Positions 9,227 to 18,171 of a stretch of 64,000 nucleotides of DNA are shown piece after piece. How positions within the stretch are numbered: the first letter of the stretch is position 1; every line of letters begins with the position of its first letter. Below the pieces are notes generated by a model, which saw only the letters and a program-made list of their open reading frames with translations, was not told where the DNA came from and made no database searches. The stretch comes from Sphingobacterium sp. UBA7855. GTDB taxonomy: Bacteria > Bacteroidota > Bacteroidia > Sphingobacteriales > Sphingobacteriaceae. The translations under genes were made by a program, and so were the position numbers. The stretch covers positions 59,090 to 123,089 of the forward strand of contig DLST01000015.1 of assembly GCA_002500745.1 (NCBI GenBank), given 5' to 3'.

Positions 9227-9246
9227 TAGAGCCGTACAACGAAGCT

Positions 9247-9279
9247 AAAGCCCAGCTTTATTGAACTGGGCTTTACTTT
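9247..9279 (+). terminator. Terminator of gldLM
   Basis: AAAGCCCAG and CTGGGCTTT form a perfect 9-bp stem around a 10-base loop, followed by a short T-rich run. It begins 20 bases after the gldM stop. Confidence 0.75.
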
Positions 9280-9928
9280 ATACTAATTTAAACAGCAAGC
9301 CAAGATTTATACCATCCTAGCCCTCTTTTTTGGGCTCTTGCCCATCTGGAGACCTAATTACTACCCCGTTATCTACAAGCAGTTTAATCTCAAGTCCAAC
9401 AGACTTCTTACCAACGCCCCCAGTACGAAATACAGTCATCCACGCAAAAACAAAATTGGCTTGCAGCGATGATTAAATAGACTGTACAGCAGTATATATC
9501 AACACAGTGCTTCACCAATTCATGTACATAAGCAAAAAAATAATTTTACTGCCTGTTATTCTTTACTTTCTGTAGTGGACAAGCTACATCGTTCCGGTGT
9601 GATCGTTGCTCTTTAGTAAAACCAATTTCCATTGATAGAAATAAGATGTCTTATAAAGGAAAATGTCCAAAAAAAAAACTAGTCTCTTAATAAAATAATC
9701 GGTCTTCCTAAGTATAAAAACCATTTTCACGATTTAGCACTGTTGCTCAATCATTTTTTTTCTAAAAATGAAAAGTTCCTTATGGGGTCGCCATATTGAC
9801 CAGCATATCTCTTTTGATCAACTTTGAAATGGATTAAATAATATATTTTTTAATCATTAGCATCGTAAAATCCGAGTGATAATAACTGAATAAATAGCAT
9901 TATTAAACAAGCAATTAAAATCGTAAAA
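9275..9928. other. 654-bp mostly non-coding gap
   Basis: Between the gldLM terminator and the 63-codon peptide gene. The only coding-like stretch is a 40-codon minus-strand frame at 9317-9439. The rest (9440-9928) has frequent stops in all frames and is A/T-rich toward its right end, as expected of a promoter region; GATTAAA/TTTAATC makes a weak dyad near 9834-9860. No exact -7 box was found. Confidence 0.6.
9317..9439 (-). CDS. Possible 40-residue ORF or gene remnant
   Basis: An ATG at 9439 opens a frame beginning MTVFRTGGVGKKSVGLEIK and ending PDGQEPKKEG; the frame is open for a further 13 codons upstream. The residue mix (alternating hydrophobic and charged, few rare residues) looks protein-like in a gap that is otherwise full of stops. 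I do not recognise a family. It could be a small gene, the C-terminal scrap of a lost gene, or chance. Confidence 0.3.
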   Translation of the reverse strand: MTVFRTGGVGKKSVGLEIKLLVDNGVVIRSPDGQEPKKEG

Positions 9929-10120
9929 ATGGAAGAAACAAAAAGACTGAGGACAACCTATGTACCTCCAAAAATCACTTTACTGACAATAGCGATGGAA
10001 CAAGGGATCGCGAAAAGCTCAGCTATACTTAGGCCGGGCGATGTCTATCACCCAGATCAGCCCATTACCCAAGACTGGAATGATAAGGGAGTCTCTGGTA
10101 GCAAAGATTTCGATATGTAA
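9929..10120 (+). CDS. Small 63-residue peptide upstream of fimbrillin-like gene
   Basis: The product has a basic N-terminus (MEETKRLRTTYVPPK), a middle hydrophobic part (ITLLTIAMEQGIAKSSA) and a Pro/Asp/Trp-rich acidic tail ending in KDFDM. No signal peptide or lipobox is evident. It ends 41 bases before the fimbrillin-like lipoprotein gene and is very probably co-transcribed with it. From memory, short ORFs of this general make-up (PPK..., then EQGIA-SSA, then a Trp/Asp tail) recur next to surface-protein genes in Sphingobacteriaceae; their role is undescribed as far as I know. Calling it a real gene rests on position and composition. Confidence 0.6.
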   Translation: MEETKRLRTTYVPPKITLLTIAMEQGIAKSSAILRPGDVYHPDQPITQDWNDKGVSGSKDFDM

Positions 10121-10161
10121 AATTACTCGACGTTTTTATAAAATAGATTGGAAAGTATATA

Positions 10162-12036
10162 ATGAATTCAGCGATAAAAAAAACAAAGAAATTAATATGG
10201 CCTTTGATAGTCTTAGGCATTTGTTCTGCAATGTTGGGGTCTTGTTCAAAACGTGATCAAGCAGAGGTTTCAGAAAAAGGAGAAACAACATTGATATTTC
10301 AAATCGATGGAATCGATGAGGGTACTGTAGCAGTTGCAAAACTGGGGGTACCTATAGGTAAAACGAATGAAACGGCGTTGCATCCTGTTGCACTCGATAA
10401 AGAAAAATTAGTCACTACACCAACTGTAGATGCACTGGTTAGCATGGAAGTCATAAAGACACAAGGAATGTCCGCAAAAAAAGCTGTAGTTAGGGATGCT
10501 GTCGATACGCTAAATAAAACTGCGGTTGCTCCGAAAGCTGCATTAACGTTAATGCCAAGTGGAATTAAATATCGTTTGATGGTTTATGATCAAACAAGTA
10601 CGACATTGATAAAAGATGTCGAAGCGGTGTCGGGTACTAATCCCAATATTCAGGTCGACGGGGGAACGACCTACCGATGGATCGCAGTGTCGATTAATGA
10701 AGCAACCCTTCCAACAATCAGCAACAATACCATCTCAGCAGCCGCACTGGCCAATAAGGATGTGATATATGCGTCTGGCGTTATTACAGCTACTAAAGGA
10801 CAAAATTACTTAAACATCACATTTCAACGTAAAACGACCCGATTGGATGTAGATATCGATTCGAGAGGGATATTTGGTGGAATCACCAATTTCGAATCAC
10901 TAGACATAGGAACAGGTACTGGAGCGAACTTCACTAGTTTAATCCGCTCTGCAAATTTAAATATCCTGACCGGAACATGGTCTGGTCATACCGCAGTTAC
11001 TCCAACAGCCAATGTAAGTCATATAACCAATAAAAATACTGCTACGGACAACTTTGTAAAAACATTATCTGTTTATACGGTAATTCCTACGGGCACAACC
11101 ATTGCGGCTAATAGTTTAACCTTAAAGCCGATTTTTCAAATTGCAATGGATCCCCATGTACATTTTCTACCTACCAATACCAATGTGAAAACAAGAACGT
11201 ATGGGGACAATAATACCTATCTAACTTTTAACAATGCGAGTTTCATGCCATTAGCAGGAGATCAATATCGGCTTGCAGCCCGTATGATAGAATCTCCTCT
11301 TCGGGTTGCAGGAATTTCCTGGGCACGGGCAGATCTATATTACGATTCGCGATCTGGAGCATTAGACCGCTATAAGTTTAGGCCAGATGCAGGTTCCATT
11401 CATTGGATAGATAATAGTAACGCAATGGATACGGAGAAAAACGGCTATTGGAATTGGATGTCGTTAACGCCAACTGGAACACCGGGGTCCGGTGATCCCT
11501 GTGCATTGGTTTATCCTGCCGGACTATGGCGAATGCCAAATTTGGATGAGATGACAACGCTTGCAAATCGAAAGAGTTCCCTCTATCAATGGGCCGTTAC
11601 CAAGGAACAAAATTATATCAATTCAATCTATGGTTATAGCGGCGCAAATCAAATGTGGGCGCTAGATGAACTACAGTCAGCTTCCTATGGTAAGTTTAAC
11701 GATTATTCGGATCATTTTATGCTGATGTTTAATGGTTACAGAAATTTAAACGGCGCACTTGCAAGCTCTAGAATGACATTATATCATAAGGTTAAGGCAA
11801 CGTCAACAGGTGGGAACAGAGACGTATATGTATATATGTATTATCTTACTTCAGCTGAAAATGGAAACTTGGGACGTGTTCTATCACAAAGAGCTACCGT
11901 GTCTTACTTTGATAGTGTCACCCCTGATCTACCTTGGCAACATTCTTCAACGAAATTGGTTTCGTTAACTACAAGAGAGGTTGCCTCGCTAAATAAATTA
12001 CAGGGATTCAACGTCCGCTGTGTACGAGCACAATAA
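10162..12036 (+). CDS. Fimbrillin-like surface lipoprotein
   Basis: A 624-residue lipoprotein with a signal sequence ending in the lipobox LGSC (lipidated Cys28). The N-terminal half (about 35-340) is a beta-rich Ser/Thr/Asn-rich domain resembling fimbrillin (FimA/Mfa-type) pilin and anchor proteins, including the recurring pattern YRLMVYDQ...GTTYRWIAVSINE. The C-terminal part (about 440-624) contains PAGLWRMPNLDEM and ends in GFNVRCVRAQ, reminiscent of Fibrobacter-type paralogous (FISUMP-like) or C-type-lectin-like domains; that is inference. The protein truncated at the right end of the window is a paralogue of the N-terminal half. Likely surface exposed, possibly an adhesin or pilus tip/anchor; no usher or protease partner gene is adjacent. 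Confidence 0.72.
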   Translation: MNSAIKKTKKLIWPLIVLGICSAMLGSCSKRDQAEVSEKGETTLIFQIDGIDEGTVAVAKLGVPIGKTNETALHPVALDKEKLVTTPTVDALVSMEVIKTQGMSAKKAVVRDAVDTLNKTAVAPKAALTLMPSGIKYRLMVYDQTSTTLIKDVEAVSGTNPNIQVDGGTTYRWIAVSINEATLPTISNNTISAAALANKDVIYASGVITATKGQNYLNITFQRKTTRLDVDIDSRGIFGGITNFESLDIGTGTGANFTSLIRSANLNILTGTWSGHTAVTPTANVSHITNKNTATDNFVKTLSVYTVIPTGTTIAANSLTLKPIFQIAMDPHVHFLPTNTNVKTRTYGDNNTYLTFNNASFMPLAGDQYRLAARMIESPLRVAGISWARADLYYDSRSGALDRYKFRPDAGSIHWIDNSNAMDTEKNGYWNWMSLTPTGTPGSGDPCALVYPAGLWRMPNLDEMTTLANRKSSLYQWAVTKEQNYINSIYGYSGANQMWALDELQSASYGKFNDYSDHFMLMFNGYRNLNGALASSRMTLYHKVKATSTGGNRDVYVYMYYLTSAENGNLGRVLSQRATVSYFDSVTPDLPWQHSSTKLVSLTTREVASLNKLQGFNVRCVRAQ

Positions 12037-12071
12037 CGCAGCACAAAAATAGCGTTTCCTCTTATTTGGGG

Positions 12072-12105
12072 AGATGTTTCTAGCTGCAGTCGGCTAGAAA
12101 CATCT
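12072..12105. terminator. Bidirectional hairpin between convergent genes
   Basis: AGATGTTTCTAGC and GCTAGAAACATCT form a perfect 13-bp stem (extendable with a G-U pair) around an 8-base loop, between the fimbrillin-like gene (plus) and the PAS kinase (minus). No clear T-run on either side, so its efficiency is uncertain. Confidence 0.6.
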
Positions 12106-12162
12106 TCCTTCCTAAAACAAATAAAATCTCAACATTCAACAAACAGCTGAAACATACATCCA

Positions 12163-13254
12163 TTAATGCGTTGGAAAAAACAAGCGAATAACCGTTCCCT
12201 TACCTGGCTTACTGGAGAGATTAACAGTACCGTTCAAACGCTCCATCAACTCCTTTACCAATGAAAGCCCTATTCCCGATCCCTGCGCTTCAACAGTGTT
12301 GCTCGCACGCTCATGCGCTTTAAATACAAGCTCCAAATCTTCTTCCGGAATACCAATCCCATTATCTTCCAAATAATAGACAGTCCCTTTGCTCGTATTT
12401 TCACTATAGATAGCAAGATAATCCTGCTCTGTCTGCTTGGCGTATTTTACAGCATTAACAATCAAATTAAAAAAAATCTGATACACCACACCACAGTCTG
12501 CTTCCAGCTGGAGGAGATTCCCCAATCTAAACGCCAACTGCGATTCGGGGTAAATAAGCTTAGCTTCAGCAATCCATTCGACAAGTTTTTTATCCATCTC
12601 GATACATTCCCTAATGGGATTGACAGCACGTATTTTATTGATCTGCAGAGTTTGGTTAATGATAGACTGAATATTCTCTATCGCACCGCGCATATTTTCA
12701 TACCATTTTTGCTGAACATGTTCCGGTAAACTGATATCCTTTTGACGCAACATATCGTTTCCCATCTTCAAAATAGACAATGGATTTTTTAAATCATGGG
12801 AAAGCGTATTGGACAAGAGATCCAATTTTCTATTGAAAGAGATTTGCTCCTTTTGGCTCTCCGCTTTCTCATAGGCAAGCTTTCTTTCGGTAACATCCCA
12901 CGACGAGTGTAGTATAGCATAGGTATTTCCCTTCTCGTCCAGCAATGCTTTATACTCGAAATCAAAGTATCGTCTGATAATATTTTTGCCGGATACGATA
13001 TCAGCTGGTGTATCCTTGGCCCGATAGCTAATTCCGGTTTTCCAAACATTTTTTAAAATAGATGAAAATCCTTCTTTTTCAAAACTGGGAAAGCAAGCAC
13101 TTAAAGTACGTCCTATAATCGAGCTGTCTGCATGCCAAGTACGCAGCATCGCCTGATTGGCAAAGGCAATATTCAAGTCCGCACTATCATAGATAGCCGT
13201 AGCTAGCGGAGACTGCTCCAGTACCGAAAGCAAAAGGTGCTCATCAAAAGGCAT
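12163..13254 (-). CDS. PAS-domain sensor histidine kinase
   Basis: A 363-residue kinase read from the ATG at 13254; a TTG two codons upstream is less likely. A PAS domain fills about 8-122 (ending in the PAC-like SSWDVTERK), followed by HisKA with phospho-acceptor His153 in LSHDLKNP and an HATPase_c domain with N-box NLIVNAVKYA, G1 DNGIGIP and G2 GSGIGLSL. No transmembrane segment is visible, so it senses a cytoplasmic signal or ligand. No receiver or response-regulator gene is adjacent, making it an orphan kinase here. It is convergent with the fimbrillin-like gene. Confidence 0.92.
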   Translation of the reverse strand: MPFDEHLLLSVLEQSPLATAIYDSADLNIAFANQAMLRTWHADSSIIGRTLSACFPSFEKEGFSSILKNVWKTGISYRAKDTPADIVSGKNIIRRYFDFEYKALLDEKGNTYAILHSSWDVTERKLAYEKAESQKEQISFNRKLDLLSNTLSHDLKNPLSILKMGNDMLRQKDISLPEHVQQKWYENMRGAIENIQSIINQTLQINKIRAVNPIRECIEMDKKLVEWIAEAKLIYPESQLAFRLGNLLQLEADCGVVYQIFFNLIVNAVKYAKQTEQDYLAIYSENTSKGTVYYLEDNGIGIPEEDLELVFKAHERASNTVEAQGSGIGLSLVKELMERLNGTVNLSSKPGKGTVIRLFFPTH

Positions 13255-13303
13255 AAACAAAAATTTAGTTTTCGTGTATCAATAAATATATGGGAATTCT
13301 AAA

Positions 13304-13335
13304 CAAATTTACGCAACAGAAATAATGCCATTATT
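13304..13335 (-). promoter_or_regulatory. Candidate promoter of the PAS kinase with overlapping dyad
   Basis: Read on the minus strand, TAAATTTG at 13311-13304 is an exact TAnnTTTG -7 element, giving a start near 13297 and a leader of about 43 bases. No TTTG is found at -33; instead AATAATG-C-CATTATT, a 15-bp dyad at 13321-13335, lies where the upstream element would be and could be an operator. Confidence 0.4.
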
Positions 13336-13406
13336 GCACTCCTTTACACAAAGAAAAATTAAAAAATAGCTGTAAAAAACGCATATACCAGTATCCTAAC
13401 AAATTA

Positions 13407-13420
13407 GCCGCGCGCGCGGC
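13407..13420. repeat. GC-only 14-bp palindrome
   Basis: GCCGCGCGCGCGGC is a perfect palindrome with an alternating (CG) core inside AT-rich intergenic DNA. It may be chance, a methylation-rich site or a regulator-binding site. Confidence 0.7.
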
Positions 13421-13610
13421 CTGAGACAAATCAACAAAAGATTGAATGGATTGATATTGCGCATTCGCCGAAATTAGCAGTATTAGATAAACCAATTTAT
13501 AAACCAAATTCACGATTACTCTTAATTCTCGCTGTCCACAAACGCGAATCTCGAGAAAATCAAACACATACTTCACGTAGTTTGAAAATCGGCAGAATTT
13601 AACCGAATGA

Positions 13611-15005
13611 ATGATGAAAAAGTATAAAAAGCATTTCATGCACCTCAGCTTAGCTGTGATTTTCGGTCTCCTTTTTAATTCCTGCAAGGAAAAAGAAGGT
13701 GCTAGTGAAGATCCAGACAAAGGTATTTCAGGCAAGGCCGTTTTTACCGATTTTGCCCCTAAAAAAGGAGCAGTCCGCACAAGGCTGTATATTGAAGGAA
13801 GTAATTTCGGCAGCGATGTCAACAAAATCAAAGTCTTTATCGGTGAACAGGAACTCAAAGTTGTGGGATCAAATGGGAGTCAGATCTATTGCATGATCCC
13901 GCGGTACACCAGCTCTGGAAAAGTCAAAGTCGTCATCACCCGAAACTCCGGAGAAGCAGTCGAACATGTTTTCCCCGATGAATTTCAGTATGCCAAAAGT
14001 ACCGCCGTCGGCACGCTTGTCGGTAATGTGGATGAAAACGGCAACTCATCCATTATAGATGGTAATTTTGATGAGGCAAGATTTGCCTATCCAGCGTATA
14101 TAACCTACGAGCCCGAAAGCAATGCACTCTTCGTAACCGAACTGGACAGAGCCGTCCGCCGCGTAGACCTGCAAACCAAAACAGTCTCCACACTAATTAC
14201 CAATGGACAGGCCGGTTTCACAAAAATGCAGACGACTACATTAAGTGCTAATACCGATACCTTATTCCTCACCGATGACAACCAGAATCTGACAGCCAGA
14301 ACCAAGGTCGCCATTGCCTATTCCCTCCGCTCCGAAAACTACCGCCGGGTACATCCTTATCTCTATGATCCTGCCGCCTATTCATGCGCCCCACACCCCA
14401 TTCACAATAACATGTTCTACAATGGCTACGCAGGTATAGCTATCAAAAAGGCTATATTTGACCCCTTACTCAACGAACTCGGACCCAAGGAGCTCTTTAA
14501 AATTGGCGGAAATACAAATAGCAGCTCGCTGATCTTTTTTCATCCAACAGGCAACTATGCATACATCGTTTCCTACGGCTGTATCTATAAAAGCGTGTAC
14601 GACTGGACGACCCGAGAACTGCAACCACCCATTATCTTTGCCGGTAGTCCTACAGCCAAAGGCGATGTCGATGCCATCGGCACTTCTGCCCGAATCGAGC
14701 GTGCCTATCAAGGTGTATTCGTAAAAAACCCCGACTATGCAGGACAGGCCGATGAATATGATTTTTACTTCTGCGACCAATACAATCAAAGTATCCGAAC
14801 GTTAGCCCCCACAGCTGTGGTCAGCACTTTCGCAGGTAAAGGTAGCCCCACCCCCGATGGTAGTAAAGGCGGCTATATTGATGGTGATCCGCGCAAGGAA
14901 GCCCGGTTTGCCGATCCCACAGGAATTGCCTACGATGAAGAACGTAAGATATTTTACATCGCCGAGCGCAATAATAAACGCATCCGCACCATATCGATCG
15001 AGTAG
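13611..15005 (+). CDS. IPT/TIG and NHL-repeat lipoprotein of the GH43 locus
   Basis: A 464-residue lipoprotein with lipobox FNSC (Cys25). An IPT/TIG Ig-like domain covers about 43-125 (FTDFAPKKGAVRTRLYIEGSNFG is its opening, split here as FTDFAPKKG then LYIEGSNFG), followed by a six-blade-type NHL beta-propeller (about 135-464) whose repeats include DGNFDEARFAYPAYI and ADPTGIAYDEERKIFYIAE. In Bacteroidota such TIG/NHL lipoproteins are surface glycan-binding partners of SusC/SusD. It is the first gene of the plus-strand locus, with SusC following after 87 bases. Two tandem ATGs (13611, 13614) can start it. The role as binding protein is inferred from context. Confidence 0.82.
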   Translation: MMKKYKKHFMHLSLAVIFGLLFNSCKEKEGASEDPDKGISGKAVFTDFAPKKGAVRTRLYIEGSNFGSDVNKIKVFIGEQELKVVGSNGSQIYCMIPRYTSSGKVKVVITRNSGEAVEHVFPDEFQYAKSTAVGTLVGNVDENGNSSIIDGNFDEARFAYPAYITYEPESNALFVTELDRAVRRVDLQTKTVSTLITNGQAGFTKMQTTTLSANTDTLFLTDDNQNLTARTKVAIAYSLRSENYRRVHPYLYDPAAYSCAPHPIHNNMFYNGYAGIAIKKAIFDPLLNELGPKELFKIGGNTNSSSLIFFHPTGNYAYIVSYGCIYKSVYDWTTRELQPPIIFAGSPTAKGDVDAIGTSARIERAYQGVFVKNPDYAGQADEYDFYFCDQYNQSIRTLAPTAVVSTFAGKGSPTPDGSKGGYIDGDPRKEARFADPTGIAYDEERKIFYIAERNNKRIRTISIE

Positions 15006-15092
15006 CGAAATCTAAAATATACAGACAGATCCATTACGTACGCTATCACCTAAAGATTGCGCCCCAAAGGCGTATTGACCAATAATAAACCA

Positions 15093-18000
15093 ATGAAAAA
15101 AAGAATTCTATTGCTCCTACTGGCGCTGATCGCCGTTAAGCTCAACCATGCTCAGAATGGCTCGCGCATTCCGGTCACCATCACCGGAACTGTCAGCAAC
15201 AAGGCGAAGGAACCGCTTAGCGGCGTCACGGTAACCATAAAGGACCAACCCGGACTTGGAACAGCCACCGACAACAAAGGAAACTATACCATCAAAGCAT
15301 CCAAATACCAATGGTTGGTATTTGCCATGCTCGGTTACGAAAAACAGGAAATATTAATCAAGGATGACCTCAAAATAGATATCCTGCTAAAAGAAGCAGA
15401 CCATAGAGCGATGGACGAGGTTATCGTCACCGCCCTCGGACCACAAAAGAAAGCCACAGTCACCGGTGCAGTCACTACCGTCGACCTTTCGCAACTAAAG
15501 ACTCCAACCTCGAGTATCACCAATGCACTGGCAGGAAATGTAGCCGGTGTAATGGCCATGCAGTCTAGCGGCCAGCCCGGAAGCAACATGTCCGAATTCT
15601 GGATAAGGGGTATCTCCACATTTGGCGCCGGCACTTCCGCTTTAATCCTTGTCGACGGATTCGAGCGTAGCCTTAACGAAATCAGTATCGAGGACATCGA
15701 ATCATTTTCGATTCTGAAAGATGCCTCCACAACCGCGATATATGGTTCCAGGGGTGCCAATGGTGTTGTCCTCATCACCACAAAAAAAGGGAAAACAGAT
15801 CGCGTGAGCATCAACGGCAAACACGAGGCCTCCTATAATACACGAACGTTTACGCCGAGTTATGTCGATGGACATACCTATGCAAGCCTCATGAATGAAT
15901 CACGCATCACCCGCAACGAAGAGCCTTTTTACAACAACGAGGAACTCTTCCTTATCAAAAATCGACTCGATCCTGATTTATATCCCGACATCAATTGGAT
16001 GGATATGTTTTTAAAGGACGGTGCCTTTACACAACGTAGCTCGCTCAATTTCGACGGTGGCGGTTCACTGGCAAGATACTTTGTTTCCGGAAGTTACATC
16101 AATGAAGGCGGAATGTACGAAACCGACGAAAACCTCAAGAATTATAATACCAACGCCAATTATAAAAGATGGAATTACCGCGCCAATATCGATATGAACC
16201 TCACCAAATCCACTTTGCTACGCGTGGGTATCAGCGGTTCGCTGGGCAAACAGAACCTCCCCGGTGGCACCTATGATGAAATCTGGGCTTCACTCATGGG
16301 GCAGAACCCCATTTCTATTCCTATTAAATACAGCGATGGACGTGTTGCATCCAGAGGTGGAGCAGAAAGGCAGAACCCCTGGGTGTTGATCACACAGCAG
16401 GGATATATTGAAAATTGGGCAAACAAATTGCAAACCAACGTTACACTAGAGCAAAACCTAGATGTGCTGACCAAGGGATTACGTTTTGTTGGACGCTTCG
16501 GTTACGACATCAACAACAACAATAATATCCGCAGGATGAAGTGGCCAGAAGGTTGGATGGCCGAACGGCTGCGCAACTCCGACGGTGAACTTGTACTTAA
16601 AAGAACAATTACAGAGCAGCTCCTCACCCAGCGCTCCAGTGCCACTGGCGACCGTTTTGAAACCATGCAAGGTGAATTGCACTATAACAAACAACTCAAA
16701 GATCATACCCTCGGTGGAGTAGTACAGTATACACAAGAAAAACGCGTTAACACCTCCAATTATGGCGAGGATATCATGCAGGGCATAGAACGCCGAAATC
16801 AGCGGCTCGCAGGTCGGTTTACGTATGGCTACCAGTCGCGCTACTTCTTCGACTTCAATTTCGGCTATAACGGATCGGAGAATTTCGCTAAAGGCCATCA
16901 GTTCGACCTCTTTCCAGCCGTCTCCGGAGCATGGAATATAGCCGAAGAAAAGTTCATCAAAGAGCGGCTTAGCTGGATGAATATGCTCAAGATCAGGTAC
17001 TCCTTTGGTAAGGTCGGCAACGACGCCATGCCCGTAAGGTTCCCGTATCTCGCTTCTTTCAGCACCGATGAAACTCTCGGCTACAATTGGGGCGATATCG
17101 AAAGCAAAAATCTCTACCCCGGACTCACCTATTCCCGTATAGCCTCCAATTCCATTACCTGGGAAATTGCCACCAAACACGACCTCGGACTTGATTTTTC
17201 TTTTTTCAATGACAAATTCGGTGGACAGCTCGACTACTTTCATGAACAACGTGATGGAATATACATGGAACGTAAATATATCCCCTTTGTGGTCGGCCTA
17301 CAAGGACAAGATCCCAGAGCCAACGTCGGTTCTACACGATCCGAAGGCTTTGACGGTCAGATACGGTTTACCCAAAAGATCAATCAGCTCAGTCTAACGG
17401 CGCGCGGCACCATGACCTACAGTAAAAACACCATCCTCGAAGCCGACGATCAGTTCAGCAACTACCCATACACCACCCTTTCAGGCTTTCGGGTCAATCA
17501 AAACAAAGGGCTCATCGCCTTAGGACTTTTTAAAGACTATGAAGATATCCGAAACAGTGCCACCCAAAACTTTGGCCGTACCGCCCCGGGAGATATTAAA
17601 TACAAAGATATTAATGGCGATGGGAAAATCGACGATACCGATATCTTACCCATCGGCGCTACGCGTTATCCTAACCTCGTCTATGGCTTTGGCTTATCAG
17701 CAAACTACAAATCATTTGATGCCAGCGTACATTTCCAGGGTGCCGGAAAATCCTCCTTCTTTATCAATGGGTATACCGTATACCCATTCAGCCAGGGCGA
17801 CTGGGGAAATATACTGACCGATGTGGTCGAATCAAACCGCTGGATACTTGGCGTCAACGAAGATGTAAACGCTCAATACCCCAGACTCAGTTACGGTGGT
17901 AGCGCCAATAACTACCGCGCTTCAACCTATTGGCTCCGCGAGAGTTCGTATCTACGGTTAAAAACCCTCGATATAGGATATGCCATACCCAACGGATTCA

Positions 18001-18161
18001 CAAAAAGAATAGGCATCAAATCGGCACGGCTCTATGCCATGGGCACCAACTTGCTGACCTTCTCCAAATTTAAATTGTGGGACCCCGAGATGAACAGTTC
18101 CAATGGCCAAGCCTATCCACTGGCCAAAACAATCACCCTCGGACTTACCATCAACCTTTAA
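15093..18161 (+). CDS. SusC/RagA-family TonB-dependent transporter (GH43 locus)
   Basis: A 1022-residue outer-membrane porin. I start it at the ATG at 15093, which gives a clean signal peptide (MKKRILLLLLALIAV, cleavage near HAQ); a longer TTG reading from 15057 adds only non-signal residues. A carboxypeptidase-regulatory-like domain (about 28-103) precedes the plug (about 110-235, with ILKDASTTAIYGSRGANG typical of SusC), then a 22-strand barrel ending in the hydrophobic TITLGLTINL. There is no STN domain, so it does not signal to a FecR. It imports oligosaccharides with the SusD encoded 10 bases downstream, energised by TonB. Confidence 0.96.
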   Translation: MKKRILLLLLALIAVKLNHAQNGSRIPVTITGTVSNKAKEPLSGVTVTIKDQPGLGTATDNKGNYTIKASKYQWLVFAMLGYEKQEILIKDDLKIDILLKEADHRAMDEVIVTALGPQKKATVTGAVTTVDLSQLKTPTSSITNALAGNVAGVMAMQSSGQPGSNMSEFWIRGISTFGAGTSALILVDGFERSLNEISIEDIESFSILKDASTTAIYGSRGANGVVLITTKKGKTDRVSINGKHEASYNTRTFTPSYVDGHTYASLMNESRITRNEEPFYNNEELFLIKNRLDPDLYPDINWMDMFLKDGAFTQRSSLNFDGGGSLARYFVSGSYINEGGMYETDENLKNYNTNANYKRWNYRANIDMNLTKSTLLRVGISGSLGKQNLPGGTYDEIWASLMGQNPISIPIKYSDGRVASRGGAERQNPWVLITQQGYIENWANKLQTNVTLEQNLDVLTKGLRFVGRFGYDINNNNNIRRMKWPEGWMAERLRNSDGELVLKRTITEQLLTQRSSATGDRFETMQGELHYNKQLKDHTLGGVVQYTQEKRVNTSNYGEDIMQGIERRNQRLAGRFTYGYQSRYFFDFNFGYNGSENFAKGHQFDLFPAVSGAWNIAEEKFIKERLSWMNMLKIRYSFGKVGNDAMPVRFPYLASFSTDETLGYNWGDIESKNLYPGLTYSRIASNSITWEIATKHDLGLDFSFFNDKFGGQLDYFHEQRDGIYMERKYIPFVVGLQGQDPRANVGSTRSEGFDGQIRFTQKINQLSLTARGTMTYSKNTILEADDQFSNYPYTTLSGFRVNQNKGLIALGLFKDYEDIRNSATQNFGRTAPGDIKYKDINGDGKIDDTDILPIGATRYPNLVYGFGLSANYKSFDASVHFQGAGKSSFFINGYTVYPFSQGDWGNILTDVVESNRWILGVNEDVNAQYPRLSYGGSANNYRASTYWLRESSYLRLKTLDIGYAIPNGFTKRIGIKSARLYAMGTNLLTFSKFKLWDPEMNSSNGQAYPLAKTITLGLTINL

Positions 18162-18171
18162 CGATAGAAAC

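Larger units (their letters stand above)
13255..13610. other. 356-bp divergent intergenic region
   Basis: Separates the PAS kinase (minus) from the TIG/NHL lipoprotein gene (plus) that opens the polysaccharide utilisation locus. It holds the kinase promoter candidate, a 14-bp GC palindrome at 13407-13420, and presumably the promoter of the PUL. Just before the lipoprotein gene, TAGTTTG resembles a -7 box but has only one base between TA and TTTG. No coding frame was accepted. Confidence 0.55.

Noticed and set aside
9929..10120. Small peptide as a RiPP precursor
   Set aside because: No modification enzyme, transporter or leader-peptidase gene is nearby, and the neighbour is a fimbrillin-like lipoprotein.
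13331..13858. A 175-codon minus-strand frame spanning the intergenic region and the TIG/NHL gene start
   Set aside because: It overlaps the start of a well supported lipoprotein gene, lacks recognisable motifs, and the GC palindrome produces part of its sequence.
15057..15092. TTG-initiated N-terminal extension of the first SusC
   Set aside because: The added residues are not signal-peptide-like, while the ATG at 15093 starts an ideal signal peptide.
16479..17249. A 256-codon frame antisense to the first SusC gene
   Set aside because: It lies wholly inside a certain SusC barrel-coding region, and its translation has no motif, signal peptide or homology I recognise; codon bias of the sense strand explains it.
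18103..18171. Upstream ATG for the first SusD, inside the SusC gene
   Set aside because: It would put 23 extra residues before the lipoprotein signal; the ATG at 18172 fits the lipobox distance.
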